Shown: positions 34,841 to 42,285 of the stretch, in pieces | How the letters are laid out: each line of letters begins with the position of its first letter | Position numbering within the stretch: the stretch's first letter is position 1 | NCBI GenBank assembly: GCA_020634555.1 | Contig: JACKBK010000001.1 | Location: 186,001 to 250,000, forward strand | DNA length: 64,000 nucleotides | Origin: Caldilineae bacterium | Lineage (GTDB): Bacteria; Chloroflexota; Anaerolineae; JAAEKA01 | Reading direction: 5' to 3' | Made by a program: the position numbers and the translations under genes | Notes under the pieces: generated by a model | Database searches by the model: none | Seen by the model: only the letters and a program-made list of their open reading frames with translations | What the model was told of the DNA's origin: nothing

Positions 34841-35797
34841 TCAAGGCTTCAGCAGGCCGGCGATCAGAGCGGGCAACGCGTCGATGTCCGGCGCCAGCAG
34901 CAACTGGTAGGCAGGTGCCTGTTGCACCAGCGCCTGCAACAGCGCCAGATGGGGGGCGATGTAGTCGCGGTCCCAACGCTCGATGCTGTTGGGCACCAGC
35001 GCCAGCAGCGCTTCCGGGGCCGTCATCCGCTCCACACGGCTGGAGTCGATGCCAGGTGTGACGCGGGGGAAGAGCAACACTCGTGCCTCGGCCTCAGGTT
35101 GCCAGACATCGCCGTACGCGTCCTGAGCTGGGAAAGCCCGCTTACGCTGCCGGCCGGCTGTGCCATCCATGAACCGGTGCAGCGATGGGAAGCGCGCCAG
35201 CGTGTCGTCGTAGGCGGCCAGCAAACCGGGATAGGCGCAGGCCAGCACACGGTCGGCGGCGCGGCTGAGCAGGGGCGAATCGTTGGAAACCAGCTTCCAG
35301 CCGGCCTCCAGCAGACTTAGCCCGGTGGTCGTCTTGCCCGCGCCGATGTCGCCCACCAACAGAGCGGCCTTGCCATCCTGAGCGGCAGCAAATGCATGGA
35401 GGGAGAAGAAGCCGCGCCGCCGCAACAGCGGGCCAAGGACGATGATCAGCATGTCGTCGAACGCGCCGTAGTGGTTGAACATCTCCGGCAACAGGTCGCC
35501 TTCGATGGTTCCCGCGCCCAGATCCACCGACACCGTTCCCCAGCGCGGAAAGTAGGCGGTCAACAGATCGCCCTCCAGCGCGCAAGTCAGCAGGCGTGAC
35601 TCCGACACGATTTCCCCGGCCGGCCGCCATGGTGGCAACGACTGAACCGACCTCAGTCGCAACAAGACATCCGGTTCACGAGTTGTACACCTGAACGGCG
35701 CAAAAACAGCACGCAGCCGGTTTCGTACCGCAAGATCAGCAGTGTCAACACCTAGAATCAGGTTGTGCAGGTTATAAAGATCTGCTGTCGAGGTCAT
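34841..35797 (-). CDS. HPr-kinase-like protein of RiPP-type loci
   Basis: 318-residue P-loop protein of the HprK-like family that occurs in lasso-peptide and related RiPP clusters, where members phosphorylate or otherwise modify the peptide. The P-loop is GDIGAGKTTTGLSLLEAGWK (about residues 149-168), followed by LVSNDSPLL, matching the HprK G..G.GK(S/T)....L...G...(V/S)(A/S)DD pattern with N for the first D. The ATG at 35797 is chosen because an extended -10 promoter ends 6 bp upstream, making a leaderless transcript; the frame opens to 35848 across that promoter. It diverges from the short peptide gene at 36040. Kinase activity is inferred. Confidence 0.75.
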   Translation of the reverse strand: MTSTADLYNLHNLILGVDTADLAVRNRLRAVFAPFRCTTREPDVLLRLRSVQSLPPWRPAGEIVSESRLLTCALEGDLLTAYFPRWGTVSVDLGAGTIEGDLLPEMFNHYGAFDDMLIIVLGPLLRRRGFFSLHAFAAAQDGKAALLVGDIGAGKTTTGLSLLEAGWKLVSNDSPLLSRAADRVLACAYPGLLAAYDDTLARFPSLHRFMDGTAGRQRKRAFPAQDAYGDVWQPEAEARVLLFPRVTPGIDSSRVERMTAPEALLALVPNSIERWDRDYIAPHLALLQALVQQAPAYQLLLAPDIDALPALIAGLLKP

Positions 35798-35803
35798 GAC
35801 ACG

Positions 35804-35812
35804 AGTATAGCA
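35804..35812 (-). promoter_or_regulatory. Extended -10 promoter of the HPr-kinase-like gene
   Basis: TGCTATACT on the minus strand (TGn plus -10 TATACT, 5 of 6 matches) lies 6 bp before the ATG at 35797. No good -35 is seen at 16-18 bp, as is usual for extended -10 promoters. The mRNA would be leaderless. Confidence 0.55.
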
Positions 35813-35841
35813 CCTTTTGCACAGAGTGGATGAAAAAGTGC

Positions 35842-35870
35842 TTGACAAATATTAACATGCTTGGTAGACT
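35842..35870 (+). promoter_or_regulatory. Strong sigma-70-type promoter driving the short peptide gene
   Basis: A perfect -35 TTGACA (35842-35847), a 17-bp spacer and -10 TAGACT (35865-35870). Transcription from about 35877 would give a leader of roughly 160 nt before the peptide ATG at 36040. It is back-to-back with the promoter at 35804-35812. Confidence 0.75.
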
Positions 35871-35922
35871 CTTGCCGTCCTTCAAATGGTCTCAGGTGGA
35901 CAATTCTTTTCCTAAAGTAACA

Positions 35923-36269
35923 ATTGTGAGATGTCAGGATGGCGCGTTGGGCTCGTACTGGCAACCGATGTAACCCCCTCGAGCTGCAGGAATTGCCCCG
36001 CAGGTTTTGCAGCAAACGAACCGACTCCCGGAGGTCACTATGAAGTACACGAAGCCCCAGGTTAAGAAGCACGACGAGCTGAAGCAAGTTACCTTCAGCA
36101 GCCACTAAGCCGTTAGGTTCCAAGTGGCGCAGGCTAGCCTTCGCTGTCCTGATCCACAACCCAGTATGCTGGCGCAGCTCCCTGTGGGCTGCCCGGCAAC
36201 ACTGATGCCTTGACGCCGGCAATGCCGGCAACCCGTTAAGCCTAACGTGCCTTCCTGACATCTCACAAT
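35923..36269. repeat. 347-bp segment with 31-bp inverted repeats enclosing the peptide gene
   Basis: ATTGTGAGATGTCAGGA at 35923-35939 occurs perfectly inverted at 36253-36269. The match continues inward with three mismatches to 31 bp (arms 35923-35953 and 36239-36269). The left arm begins just after the promoter and the right arm ends 22 bp before the GTG of the nucleotidyltransferase. It could be a small mobile element or a long-range RNA stem. No target duplication is apparent at its edges. Confidence 0.8.
36040..36108 (+). CDS. 22-residue peptide with lasso-type RiPP leader pattern
   Basis: Very short ORF whose product begins MKYTKPQVKKH and ends LKQVTFSSH. The spacing Y-x-x-P-x-V then L-x-x-x-T is the pattern recognised by PqqD-like RRE domains in lasso-peptide leaders (YxxP...L..T with Thr at -2). 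After the Thr only four residues remain, so a normal 14- to 25-residue core is missing: the product is either leader-only, a very short core, or truncated. The ribosome site GGAGG (36030-36034) is 5 nt from the ATG, and a consensus promoter is upstream. It lies inside an inverted-repeat segment, between an HPr-kinase-like and an NTP_transf_5 gene, which are typical lasso-cluster accessory genes. No cyclase, protease or transporter of that type is present. Confidence 0.65.
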   Translation: MKYTKPQVKKHDELKQVTFSSH

Positions 36270-36291
36270 CGTATCTGCAACAAGCTGTGGT

Positions 36292-37482
36292 GTGAGCCAG
36301 AATTCTCGAATCTCCCAACTCGTCCAGTTGCTTCGCTTTGACAGCGACCTATCGTCCCAGGCGTCAGTTCGACCCGATGTCTGGGACGATTTAGCTATCA
36401 CGGCGATTGCGCTGGGATTGGCGCCGCTGCTGCACGCGCACACCGGTGCGCTGGACATTCCTGCGGCTGCGCGGGCCAAGCTGGCTGTCACGTATCAGGC
36501 CACGGAGCGCCGGAACCAGGCAATTGCCGGGCAGTTGGGCGAACTGCTGGCGGCTATGCAAGCCGCTGGCATCGAAGCCATGGTGCTCAAAGGGGGCTAT
36601 CTGGCGTTTCAGGTCTATCCCGATCCGGCGCTGCGTGGCATGTCCGACCTGGATCTGCTGTTCAGGCCGGACGATCTGCCGGGCGCGGAATCGGTGCTGC
36701 GTTCGCTGGGCTACGAGGGCAAGCACAAGTCAGCCGATGAGGGGCCAGGGATCGTCAAACACACCAGCACCTACAAGCGATCCGGCGTTGACGCGGCCTC
36801 ATCCACACCGAATCCCTACCTCAGCACAGTTGGCGACCGCCACGTTGATCCCCACGGGTCGTTGGAGGAGTCGTGGTTCGGCCTGCGCGTTGATGTTACA
36901 CCCGGCGTGTGGCAGCGCAGCCGGCCGGTGCGCCTGGTAGATCAACCGGCACGCGCCATGGCAGACGAGGACATGCTGCTGCACCTCAGCGTGCATCTGG
37001 TGTTTCACCTGCTGATGAGCAAGCCCAGCCTGGTACAGCTCTACGACATTGCGCTGGTCAGCCAGACGTTGCCGGTGGATTGGCAGGTGTTGATCCGGCG
37101 AGCCTCTGGTTGCGGAGCGACTTCTTTCCTTTACGCCGCGCTCCATCTCGCAGCAAGCGTCTACGGCGCACCGATTCCCGGTGAAACGCTGGAATCCCTG
37201 CACGGCGCCTGTCCATCGTCGCAAGCTCGCCGAATCCAGCGCATGGAACTGGCCGACGTGGTGCAGCAGACGCAGCGTCCGCCGCTGGTTACGATCCGCC
37301 AACGGCTGGCTCGCGGCGTCAGCGACCGGCGGGAGGCCGCCCGGTGGGCGCCGGACCTGGCCGGGAAATGGGCGGTCTGGCGAACAGCCATCGACATCGG
37401 ACGCACAGACACCGGCAAGCTGCTGGCTGACAGGCTGCGCAGCGCAACACCCTTTGGCCGCAGCAACGTCGAGGATCTTTGA
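36292..37482 (+). CDS. Nucleotidyltransferase family protein (NTP_transf_5)
   Basis: 396-residue protein of the uncharacterised nucleotidyltransferase family often found next to lasso-peptide genes and glycan genes. The family core is GIEAMVLKGGYLAFQVYPDP followed by ALRGMSDLDLLFRPDDLPGA, where the D-L-D pair gives the metal-binding acids. The remainder is helical (LLHLSVHLVFHLLMSKPSLV). The GTG at 36292 is the start with only a weak ribosome site. Its stop overlaps the next start by one base (TGATG), so it is translationally coupled to the glycosyltransferase. The nucleotide and acceptor are unknown; peptide or sugar modification are both possible. Confidence 0.8.
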   Translation: MSQNSRISQLVQLLRFDSDLSSQASVRPDVWDDLAITAIALGLAPLLHAHTGALDIPAAARAKLAVTYQATERRNQAIAGQLGELLAAMQAAGIEAMVLKGGYLAFQVYPDPALRGMSDLDLLFRPDDLPGAESVLRSLGYEGKHKSADEGPGIVKHTSTYKRSGVDAASSTPNPYLSTVGDRHVDPHGSLEESWFGLRVDVTPGVWQRSRPVRLVDQPARAMADEDMLLHLSVHLVFHLLMSKPSLVQLYDIALVSQTLPVDWQVLIRRASGCGATSFLYAALHLAASVYGAPIPGETLESLHGACPSSQARRIQRMELADVVQQTQRPPLVTIRQRLARGVSDRREAARWAPDLAGKWAVWRTAIDIGRTDTGKLLADRLRSATPFGRSNVEDL

Positions 37483-38798
37483 TGTCGCGAGCCAGCAGGA
37501 CTTTCAACGTACTTTCGGCGTTGCTGGCGGCAGTGGTGACAGCTGTGCTGCTGGTCTTCAACGTCCGGCGCATGGTTTTCCTGGTCGTTGCTTGCCTGGA
37601 CTTGCTTGGCAGGTGGCCCGACCGGCGTTCAGACATCGACCAAGCCGGCGAGATACTGCCAGAGGTGCTGGCGCTGGCGCCGATGCGCAACGAGGCTGGC
37701 AGCATCCCCGATCTGGCAGCGGCGTTGCTGGCGCTGGAGTATCCCGCGGACAGGTTGACCATCGGCCTGATCGACGATGCATCGACCGATGGCAGCGGCG
37801 ATGCTATGGATGCTCTGGCAGCTGCGCATGGGCAGATTCATGTGCTGCACAATTCAGCCAGCCTGGGCAAGGCAAACAGTCTCAACGCCGGGCTGGCGCG
37901 CTGGACAAGCGGCGAGATCGTGGCCGTCTACGATGCCGACGCCCGGCCTGAGCCTGACAGTCTGCGGAGGATCGCAGCGACTTTCGCGGACCCGGACGTG
38001 GCTGCCGTTGGCGGGCTGATCCGGCCCGCCAACGGGCTGGCGTCGCTGATAGCCAGCTATGCGGCGGTGGAGCGGCTGGTGCATCAGCAGGTGACGATGC
38101 GAGCCAAGGACCGGCTGAACCTGGCGCCGGCGATTCTGGGCAGCAACTGCGCCTACCGTCGCAGCGACCTGGAGGCGGCCGGTGGATTTCCTGGCGGCGC
38201 GTTTCTGGAGGACAGCTACCTGACAGTGGCGTTTGCCAGGCAGGGCCGGCGGACACGCTTTCTGCCCGAGGCGATTGCCAGCGACGGTGTACCGGAGACG
38301 CTGCGCGGCTATTGGCGTCAACATGTGCGCTGGGGCCGCGGGTTTGTCGATGTAGCGGCGGGTGAAGGTGATGGCATGGCTGCCAGTCGCCGGTTGGTCC
38401 GCCGGTTGAAACCGGCGTCTGGCAGCGGAAAGCCTGCTTCAGCAGGCTCGTGGAGAGCACCGGACGCTGCACGGCATGCTGAGCTGACGTTGTTCAGTCT
38501 AGGGTACCTCGACCGGCTGGCGGTGCTGGCAGGAGTTGGATTGATGGCGCTGCGGCGGGCGGCAGGCAAGCGCGGCCGGGTGGACGCCGCGTTGGCAAGG
38601 ATGCTTGCTGCCAATGTGTTGTTGCCCTACGCGCAGATTGCTGCGGCGCTGGCAGCCGAACGGGCATCGCTGGCTTGGTGGATGCGACTGCCGGTCCTGC
38701 CCCTATTTTTTGCGGTGGACGCCGCCGCGGCGCTCTGGTCTGTGATGCTCAGCGCTGGTCGCCGACCGCGAACATGGCAGCAGACCGAAAGAAGCTGA
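37482..38798 (+). CDS. Glycosyltransferase family 2, membrane-anchored
   Basis: 438-residue processive-type GT2. An N-terminal membrane segment is followed by the GT-A core: VLALAPMRNEAGSIPDLAAA, IGLIDDASTDGSGDAMDAL, AVYDADARPEPDSL (DxD) and the acceptor motif YWRQHVRWGRGF (Q-x-x-R-W), then C-terminal hydrophobic segments. An odd 48-bp stretch (38401-38448) made of two perfect palindromes encodes LKPASGSGKPASA between the catalytic domain and the C-terminal helices, apparently an in-frame repeat insertion. The ATG at 37482 overlaps the previous stop. Likely adds sugars to a lipid or polymer at the inner face of the membrane. Confidence 0.85.
   Translation: MSRASRTFNVLSALLAAVVTAVLLVFNVRRMVFLVVACLDLLGRWPDRRSDIDQAGEILPEVLALAPMRNEAGSIPDLAAALLALEYPADRLTIGLIDDASTDGSGDAMDALAAAHGQIHVLHNSASLGKANSLNAGLARWTSGEIVAVYDADARPEPDSLRRIAATFADPDVAAVGGLIRPANGLASLIASYAAVERLVHQQVTMRAKDRLNLAPAILGSNCAYRRSDLEAAGGFPGGAFLEDSYLTVAFARQGRRTRFLPEAIASDGVPETLRGYWRQHVRWGRGFVDVAAGEGDGMAASRRLVRRLKPASGSGKPASAGSWRAPDAARHAELTLFSLGYLDRLAVLAGVGLMALRRAAGKRGRVDAALARMLAANVLLPYAQIAAALAAERASLAWWMRLPVLPLFFAVDAAAALWSVMLSAGRRPRTWQQTERS
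38401..38448. repeat. Two short palindromes inside the GT2 gene
   Basis: GCCGGTTGAAACCGGC (38401-38416) and AGCCTGCTTCAGCAGGCT (38431-38448) are separated by 14 bp. Paired palindromes of this kind occur as dispersed repeats in many genomes; here they are in frame within a coding region. Confidence 0.65.
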
Positions 38799-38908
38799 GA
38801 TATCGCATCAACCGGCAGCAAGCTAACCGAACCAACTGCGTATCACGGACATAATCAATCACGATCCTGGCCGGTCAGAACTCAGCCCACCTTTAGAATC
38901 ACCAAACC

Positions 38909-40348
38909 ATGATCTCAAAACCCGACGAACAGATTATCCTCCTTGGCGGTGGAGTCGCCGGCCTGGCAACGGGTCTTGAGTTGGCGCGCCGCGGCCGGCA
39001 GGTCACTGTCATCGAGAAAGGCCCCGTGGCAGGTGGGCTGGCGCAGACGTTCCAATACGAGACTCCGGCCGGCGTTTTTCGCTTCGACATCGGAGGCCAC
39101 CGCTTCCACAGCCATAAGCCGGAGATCATCGGTTGGGTGCAGGACTTGATGGGCGCTGATCTGCTCTACGTGCCACGCATCAGCCGGATCTATCTCAGCG
39201 ATGACGGCAAGGCGGGCGGCAAGTTCGTCGATTATCCGCTTCAGTTTCCTGGCGCCCTGAGCATTTTCTCACCCGGGCAAGCGGTCAAAATACTCTCCAG
39301 CTATGCTGCGGCCACGGTGCGCAATCGGCTGGACGGCAGCGGGCCAGACGTGTCGTTTGAGGACTGGGTAGTGCGCCGCTTTGGACGCGCGCTCTACGAG
39401 GTCTACTTCGAGCCGTACACCGAGAAGGTGTGGGGTATCTCATGCCAGGATCTGTCAGCCGACTGGGCCGCGCAGCGAATCAGCCTGCCCAGCTTGAGCG
39501 AGGCAGTCAAGCGCGCCATTTCACCCGGCGCCGCGCCGCCGGCTACCATCATCAGCCACTTCTGGTATCCGAGGCTGGGCTTCGGCATGATACCTAACCG
39601 CATGAAGCGTGAGATCGAACGGCTGGGCGGGCGGGTGTTGCTCGGAACTGGCGCCACCGGTGTCACGCCGCTGGAAAGCGGCGGCTTCGCCGTGACTATC
39701 AACGATGGGCGCGGCAGTCAGATCCTCGACGCCGATCGTGTGATCTCCAGCATCCCGATGAACTTCCTTCTGGCCTGTCTGCCAACTGAAAGCGGCAGCC
39801 GCCAGGTCGCCGAGGACTTCAAGCTGCGCTATCGCGACATCATTTTGATCTACCTCGCGATCAAAACGCGGCAGGTGAGCAACGACAGTTGGACCTATTT
39901 CCCCGGCCGGTCGCTGCTGGTAGGCCGCACCCACGAGCCAAAGAACTGGAGCCCGTTGATGGCGCCGGACGGCTACACCTCGCTGGCAGCCGAGGTGTTC
40001 ACCAGCCAGGGCGAGCCGACCTGGGAACAGGCCGACGAGGTGCTGGTGCAGCGCGCCGTAGACGATCTCACCGGGATTGGTTTCATGACCGCGGGGTCGC
40101 TGCATCAAGGCTGGGTGAAGCGGGTGCGCTTTGCCTACCCGGTCTACGACATCGGCTACGCCGACAAGGTGAAGACTGTGCGCCAGTTTCTGGCGCAGTG
40201 GCCGAACTTGCACCTGGTGGGACGCACCGGGTCGTTTCGTTACATGAACTCCGACGGCGTCATCGAGGATGCGCTGCGGATGGCCGACTACCTGACCGGC
40301 GTGCGTGGCGAGTACGTGGACGTCAGCCAGGGCTACAAGGTGGATTGA
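38909..40348 (+). CDS. FAD-dependent oxidoreductase, HemY/UDP-galactopyranose-mutase-like
   Basis: 479-residue flavoprotein. The N-terminal FAD site is IILLGGGVAGLATGLELARRG with IEKGPVAGGLAQTF, followed by FDIGGHRFHSHKPEI, as in UDP-galactopyranose mutases and HemY-like amine-oxidase-fold enzymes. The substrate-region motif YFEPYTEKVWGISCQDLSAD and the C-terminal NLHLVGRTGSFRYMNSDGVI with DALRMAD are typical of the glycan-cluster subgroup. Its place after a GT2 gene favours a role in a nucleotide-sugar or lipid-carrier pathway over haem synthesis. Length is normal and no frame problem is seen. Confidence 0.82.
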   Translation: MISKPDEQIILLGGGVAGLATGLELARRGRQVTVIEKGPVAGGLAQTFQYETPAGVFRFDIGGHRFHSHKPEIIGWVQDLMGADLLYVPRISRIYLSDDGKAGGKFVDYPLQFPGALSIFSPGQAVKILSSYAAATVRNRLDGSGPDVSFEDWVVRRFGRALYEVYFEPYTEKVWGISCQDLSADWAAQRISLPSLSEAVKRAISPGAAPPATIISHFWYPRLGFGMIPNRMKREIERLGGRVLLGTGATGVTPLESGGFAVTINDGRGSQILDADRVISSIPMNFLLACLPTESGSRQVAEDFKLRYRDIILIYLAIKTRQVSNDSWTYFPGRSLLVGRTHEPKNWSPLMAPDGYTSLAAEVFTSQGEPTWEQADEVLVQRAVDDLTGIGFMTAGSLHQGWVKRVRFAYPVYDIGYADKVKTVRQFLAQWPNLHLVGRTGSFRYMNSDGVIEDALRMADYLTGVRGEYVDVSQGYKVD

Positions 40349-40350
40349 AA

Positions 40351-40995
40351 GTGACAAATCCTGAATTGGAATCGAAGGCTCTGCTGCCGCACCGGGTTGA
40401 TCGTCGATGGCTCAACCCAGTATGTCGTTTGCCTTACAACCTTGAAGTTGAACACATCTTTCAGGCTATGAACGACTTTGTGGATTTTCTTGGATTCTTC
40501 AACCAACAACTGCACATCAAGAACTACCCGCGCCTCGAGACCTTTCTGATGCCTGCTGGGTTTAGCAGTCTGGTTGGTGAGTTCATGAACATCACAATTC
40601 CACGATACTGCCATTCGCTGGTTAAGAATCGTTTTCACAACGGCCACCCAGATCTTATTCCTCGTGGTGTGTTCCCTGATGACGCTGTTCAGTATTCGCA
40701 TGAAGGAATCGAGATAAAGGGATCTCGCCGTGCCAGTGGTTGGCAAGGACACAATCCAGAAGCAGTCTGGCTGATGGTGTTTCGATTTGACAGCAACACC
40801 GCCAACGAAACGATTAAGCAGATTCTCCCCCGCCCCTTCCGATTTAAAGCCATCTATGCTGCCCAACTTGAACAGGACGATTGGAATTTCTCGGGCCGAT
40901 CTGAAACCAGTCGACGAACAATAACAGCGAGCGTGAATCGTAGCGGTGTTGAAAAGATGAGGGCAAACTGGGTTTACCAGGATTCAGGCAAATGA
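40351..40995 (+). CDS. Putative type II restriction endonuclease (PD-(D/E)XK)
   Basis: 214-residue protein convergent with a DNA methyltransferase, whose 3' end it overlaps by 12 bp. A PD-(D/E)XK-like nuclease signature is visible: NGHPDLIPRG, about 20 residues, then EGIEIKGSR (P-D...E-x-K), followed by SGWQGHNPEAVWLMVFRFDS, a block I associate with small type II restriction enzymes. I use the GTG at 40351, 2 bp after the flavoprotein stop. Base composition is visibly less GC-rich than in flanking genes, consistent with recent acquisition. The recognition site is unknown. Alternative: another nuclease dependent on the same methyltransferase. Confidence 0.68.
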   Translation: MTNPELESKALLPHRVDRRWLNPVCRLPYNLEVEHIFQAMNDFVDFLGFFNQQLHIKNYPRLETFLMPAGFSSLVGEFMNITIPRYCHSLVKNRFHNGHPDLIPRGVFPDDAVQYSHEGIEIKGSRRASGWQGHNPEAVWLMVFRFDSNTANETIKQILPRPFRFKAIYAAQLEQDDWNFSGRSETSRRTITASVNRSGVEKMRANWVYQDSGK

Positions 40996-41928
40996 GAAGC
41001 TAAGTTGGTCCTCTGTCGTTGCCAGAATCGAAAGATCGCGAACAGCAGTGCGACTCATCTCGAAGTACTCACGACGACGCTCTAGTCCGATAGCGTTGTA
41101 TCCCAGAAATTCTGCCGCAGCGACAGTTGAACCTGAACCCATAAATGGATCGAGAACGACACCTGTACCTAATGGGAGCGACGCATACACAACCTGGCGA
41201 AGAAATGATTGTGGCTTTAAACTAGGATGATTTGCCAAAGTTCGTTCTCGTTTAGGCGTTCGTTCGCTGGAAATCACATCCTCAAATGGCTTGCCATTTG
41301 GCTTCCGACGCAGACCGCCGGTTCCGTACTCAGCTAAACATGCGCTGACCGTCATCCCTGACGGCAGCGGCTTACGAAACAGTCCCCATGGTTCATAGCA
41401 ACCGCGGGGCAATGAACAAACATCTGGAAACTCATGTTCTGCGTTTTTCGGTCGGTCTCCACCACGCAAGGTTCGGACAAGTCTGATGATCTCGCCACGG
41501 AACTCAAAACCGGCGTCTGCAATGGCGTTGAAGACGATCTGAGAAAGAAAAGCGTTCGATGCAAGAAACACGTGTCCGCCGGGAACCATGACGCGCAATA
41601 ACAGGCGGGCCCATTCAGCGAAGAACTCGCGCACTCGAGTTCGCCCCTGATCGTTCAAAGCGGTAAAACGCGGTAAGGGTGAGCGGACATTTCCATCAAA
41701 CGCTGGTGGAATACGCCAAACGCCTCCGTTGCCTTCAGACCGCTTTTGCAGTTGATCGTGGTCGTATTCCTTGACACCGTATGGCGGATCAGTTACGACT
41801 GCTTGAATGCTTTCTTCGGAAACTCGGGCCATCCAGTCGAAGCAACCCGCGAGAACGACCAGTGATCGTTCAAACGAGATTGTCTCGAAGCCCATGGAGT
41901 AGCTTGCTTCAAGTTCGTTTAGCTTCAT
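40984..41928 (-). CDS. Site-specific DNA methyltransferase, beta class
   Basis: 314-residue DNA methyltransferase protecting host DNA from the adjacent endonuclease. The catalytic motif IV AVVTDPPYGVKEYD is near the N-terminus and the SAM motif I region DPFMGSGSTVAAAEFLGYNAIGLER is near the C-terminus, the order of beta-group enzymes; DPPY suggests N6-adenine, though N4-cytosine is not excluded. The target-recognition region lies between. Its ATG overlaps the stop of the Phd-like gene (ATGA, 41925-41928), so regulator and methyltransferase are coupled. Confidence 0.9.
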   Translation of the reverse strand: MKLNELEASYSMGFETISFERSLVVLAGCFDWMARVSEESIQAVVTDPPYGVKEYDHDQLQKRSEGNGGVWRIPPAFDGNVRSPLPRFTALNDQGRTRVREFFAEWARLLLRVMVPGGHVFLASNAFLSQIVFNAIADAGFEFRGEIIRLVRTLRGGDRPKNAEHEFPDVCSLPRGCYEPWGLFRKPLPSGMTVSACLAEYGTGGLRRKPNGKPFEDVISSERTPKRERTLANHPSLKPQSFLRQVVYASLPLGTGVVLDPFMGSGSTVAAAEFLGYNAIGLERRREYFEMSRTAVRDLSILATTEDQLSFSFA

Positions 41929-42179
41929 TTTATGATATCGCCTTCCAGCGGCTCGCCCAAGTCATACACTGGACTTAACTCACGAATCATGCTTCCTATT
42001 TGCTGGCGTTCGCCTTCATGAGCATTCAGTAAGCTTTCAAAGTCCGCGAGACTCAGTAGAATCGCTTGCGAGGAACTGCGACGCTTGATCACGTAACGGG
42101 CTTCGTTCTGCACTACGTCATCCAGGATACGACCAAAGTTGTTCTGCGCCGTTGTAGAGGAAACCGTTTTGGTAGTCAT
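41925..42179 (-). CDS. Phd/YefM-family antitoxin-like regulator, no toxin partner
   Basis: 84-residue protein with the Phd/YefM DNA-binding fold: VSSTTAQNNFGRILDDVVQN, then YVIKRRSSSQAILLSLADFE and a short variable tail. Such proteins bind palindromic operators and repress their own operon; most pair with a Doc, RelE or YoeB toxin. No toxin ORF is adjacent: the next gene is the DNA methyltransferase, coupled by a 4-bp overlap. It may therefore act as a controller of the restriction-modification module. Two TTAGCTAA palindromes upstream are candidate operators. Confidence 0.82.
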   Translation of the reverse strand: MTTKTVSSTTAQNNFGRILDDVVQNEARYVIKRRSSSQAILLSLADFESLLNAHEGERQQIGSMIRELSPVYDLGEPLEGDIIK

Positions 42180-42202
42180 GTCGATCTTTTCAATTGGTTG
42201 AA

Positions 42203-42219
42203 TTAGCTAAATTAGCTAA
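42203..42219 (-). promoter_or_regulatory. Tandem TTAGCTAA palindromes, candidate Phd operator
   Basis: Two perfect 8-bp palindromes TTAGCTAA at 42203-42210 and 42212-42219, 9 bp apart centre to centre, lie 24 bp upstream of the Phd-like start in an AT-rich stretch. Spacing of roughly one helical turn fits cooperative binding of dimers. Confidence 0.55.
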
Positions 42220-42285
42220 AATTCTAACACGCGGTCAACCTGATGTCAAGACGCCATAAAAACACAACCTGTAGAGGCGGACGAA

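Noticed and set aside
35977..35995. CTCGAGCTGCAGGAATT stretch resembling a cloning-vector polylinker
   Set aside because: The flanks do not continue as vector sequence and the match is short; most likely coincidence.
35931..36068. 45-codon ORF (starting MSGWRVGLVL) overlapping the short peptide in another frame
   Set aside because: No ribosome site, starts inside the inverted-repeat arm; the 22-codon ORF has the strong site and leader pattern.
42180..42285. Possible toxin partner for the Phd-like protein
   Set aside because: No ORF of toxin size on either strand near the Phd-like gene; the adjoining genes are the methyltransferase and a GT2.
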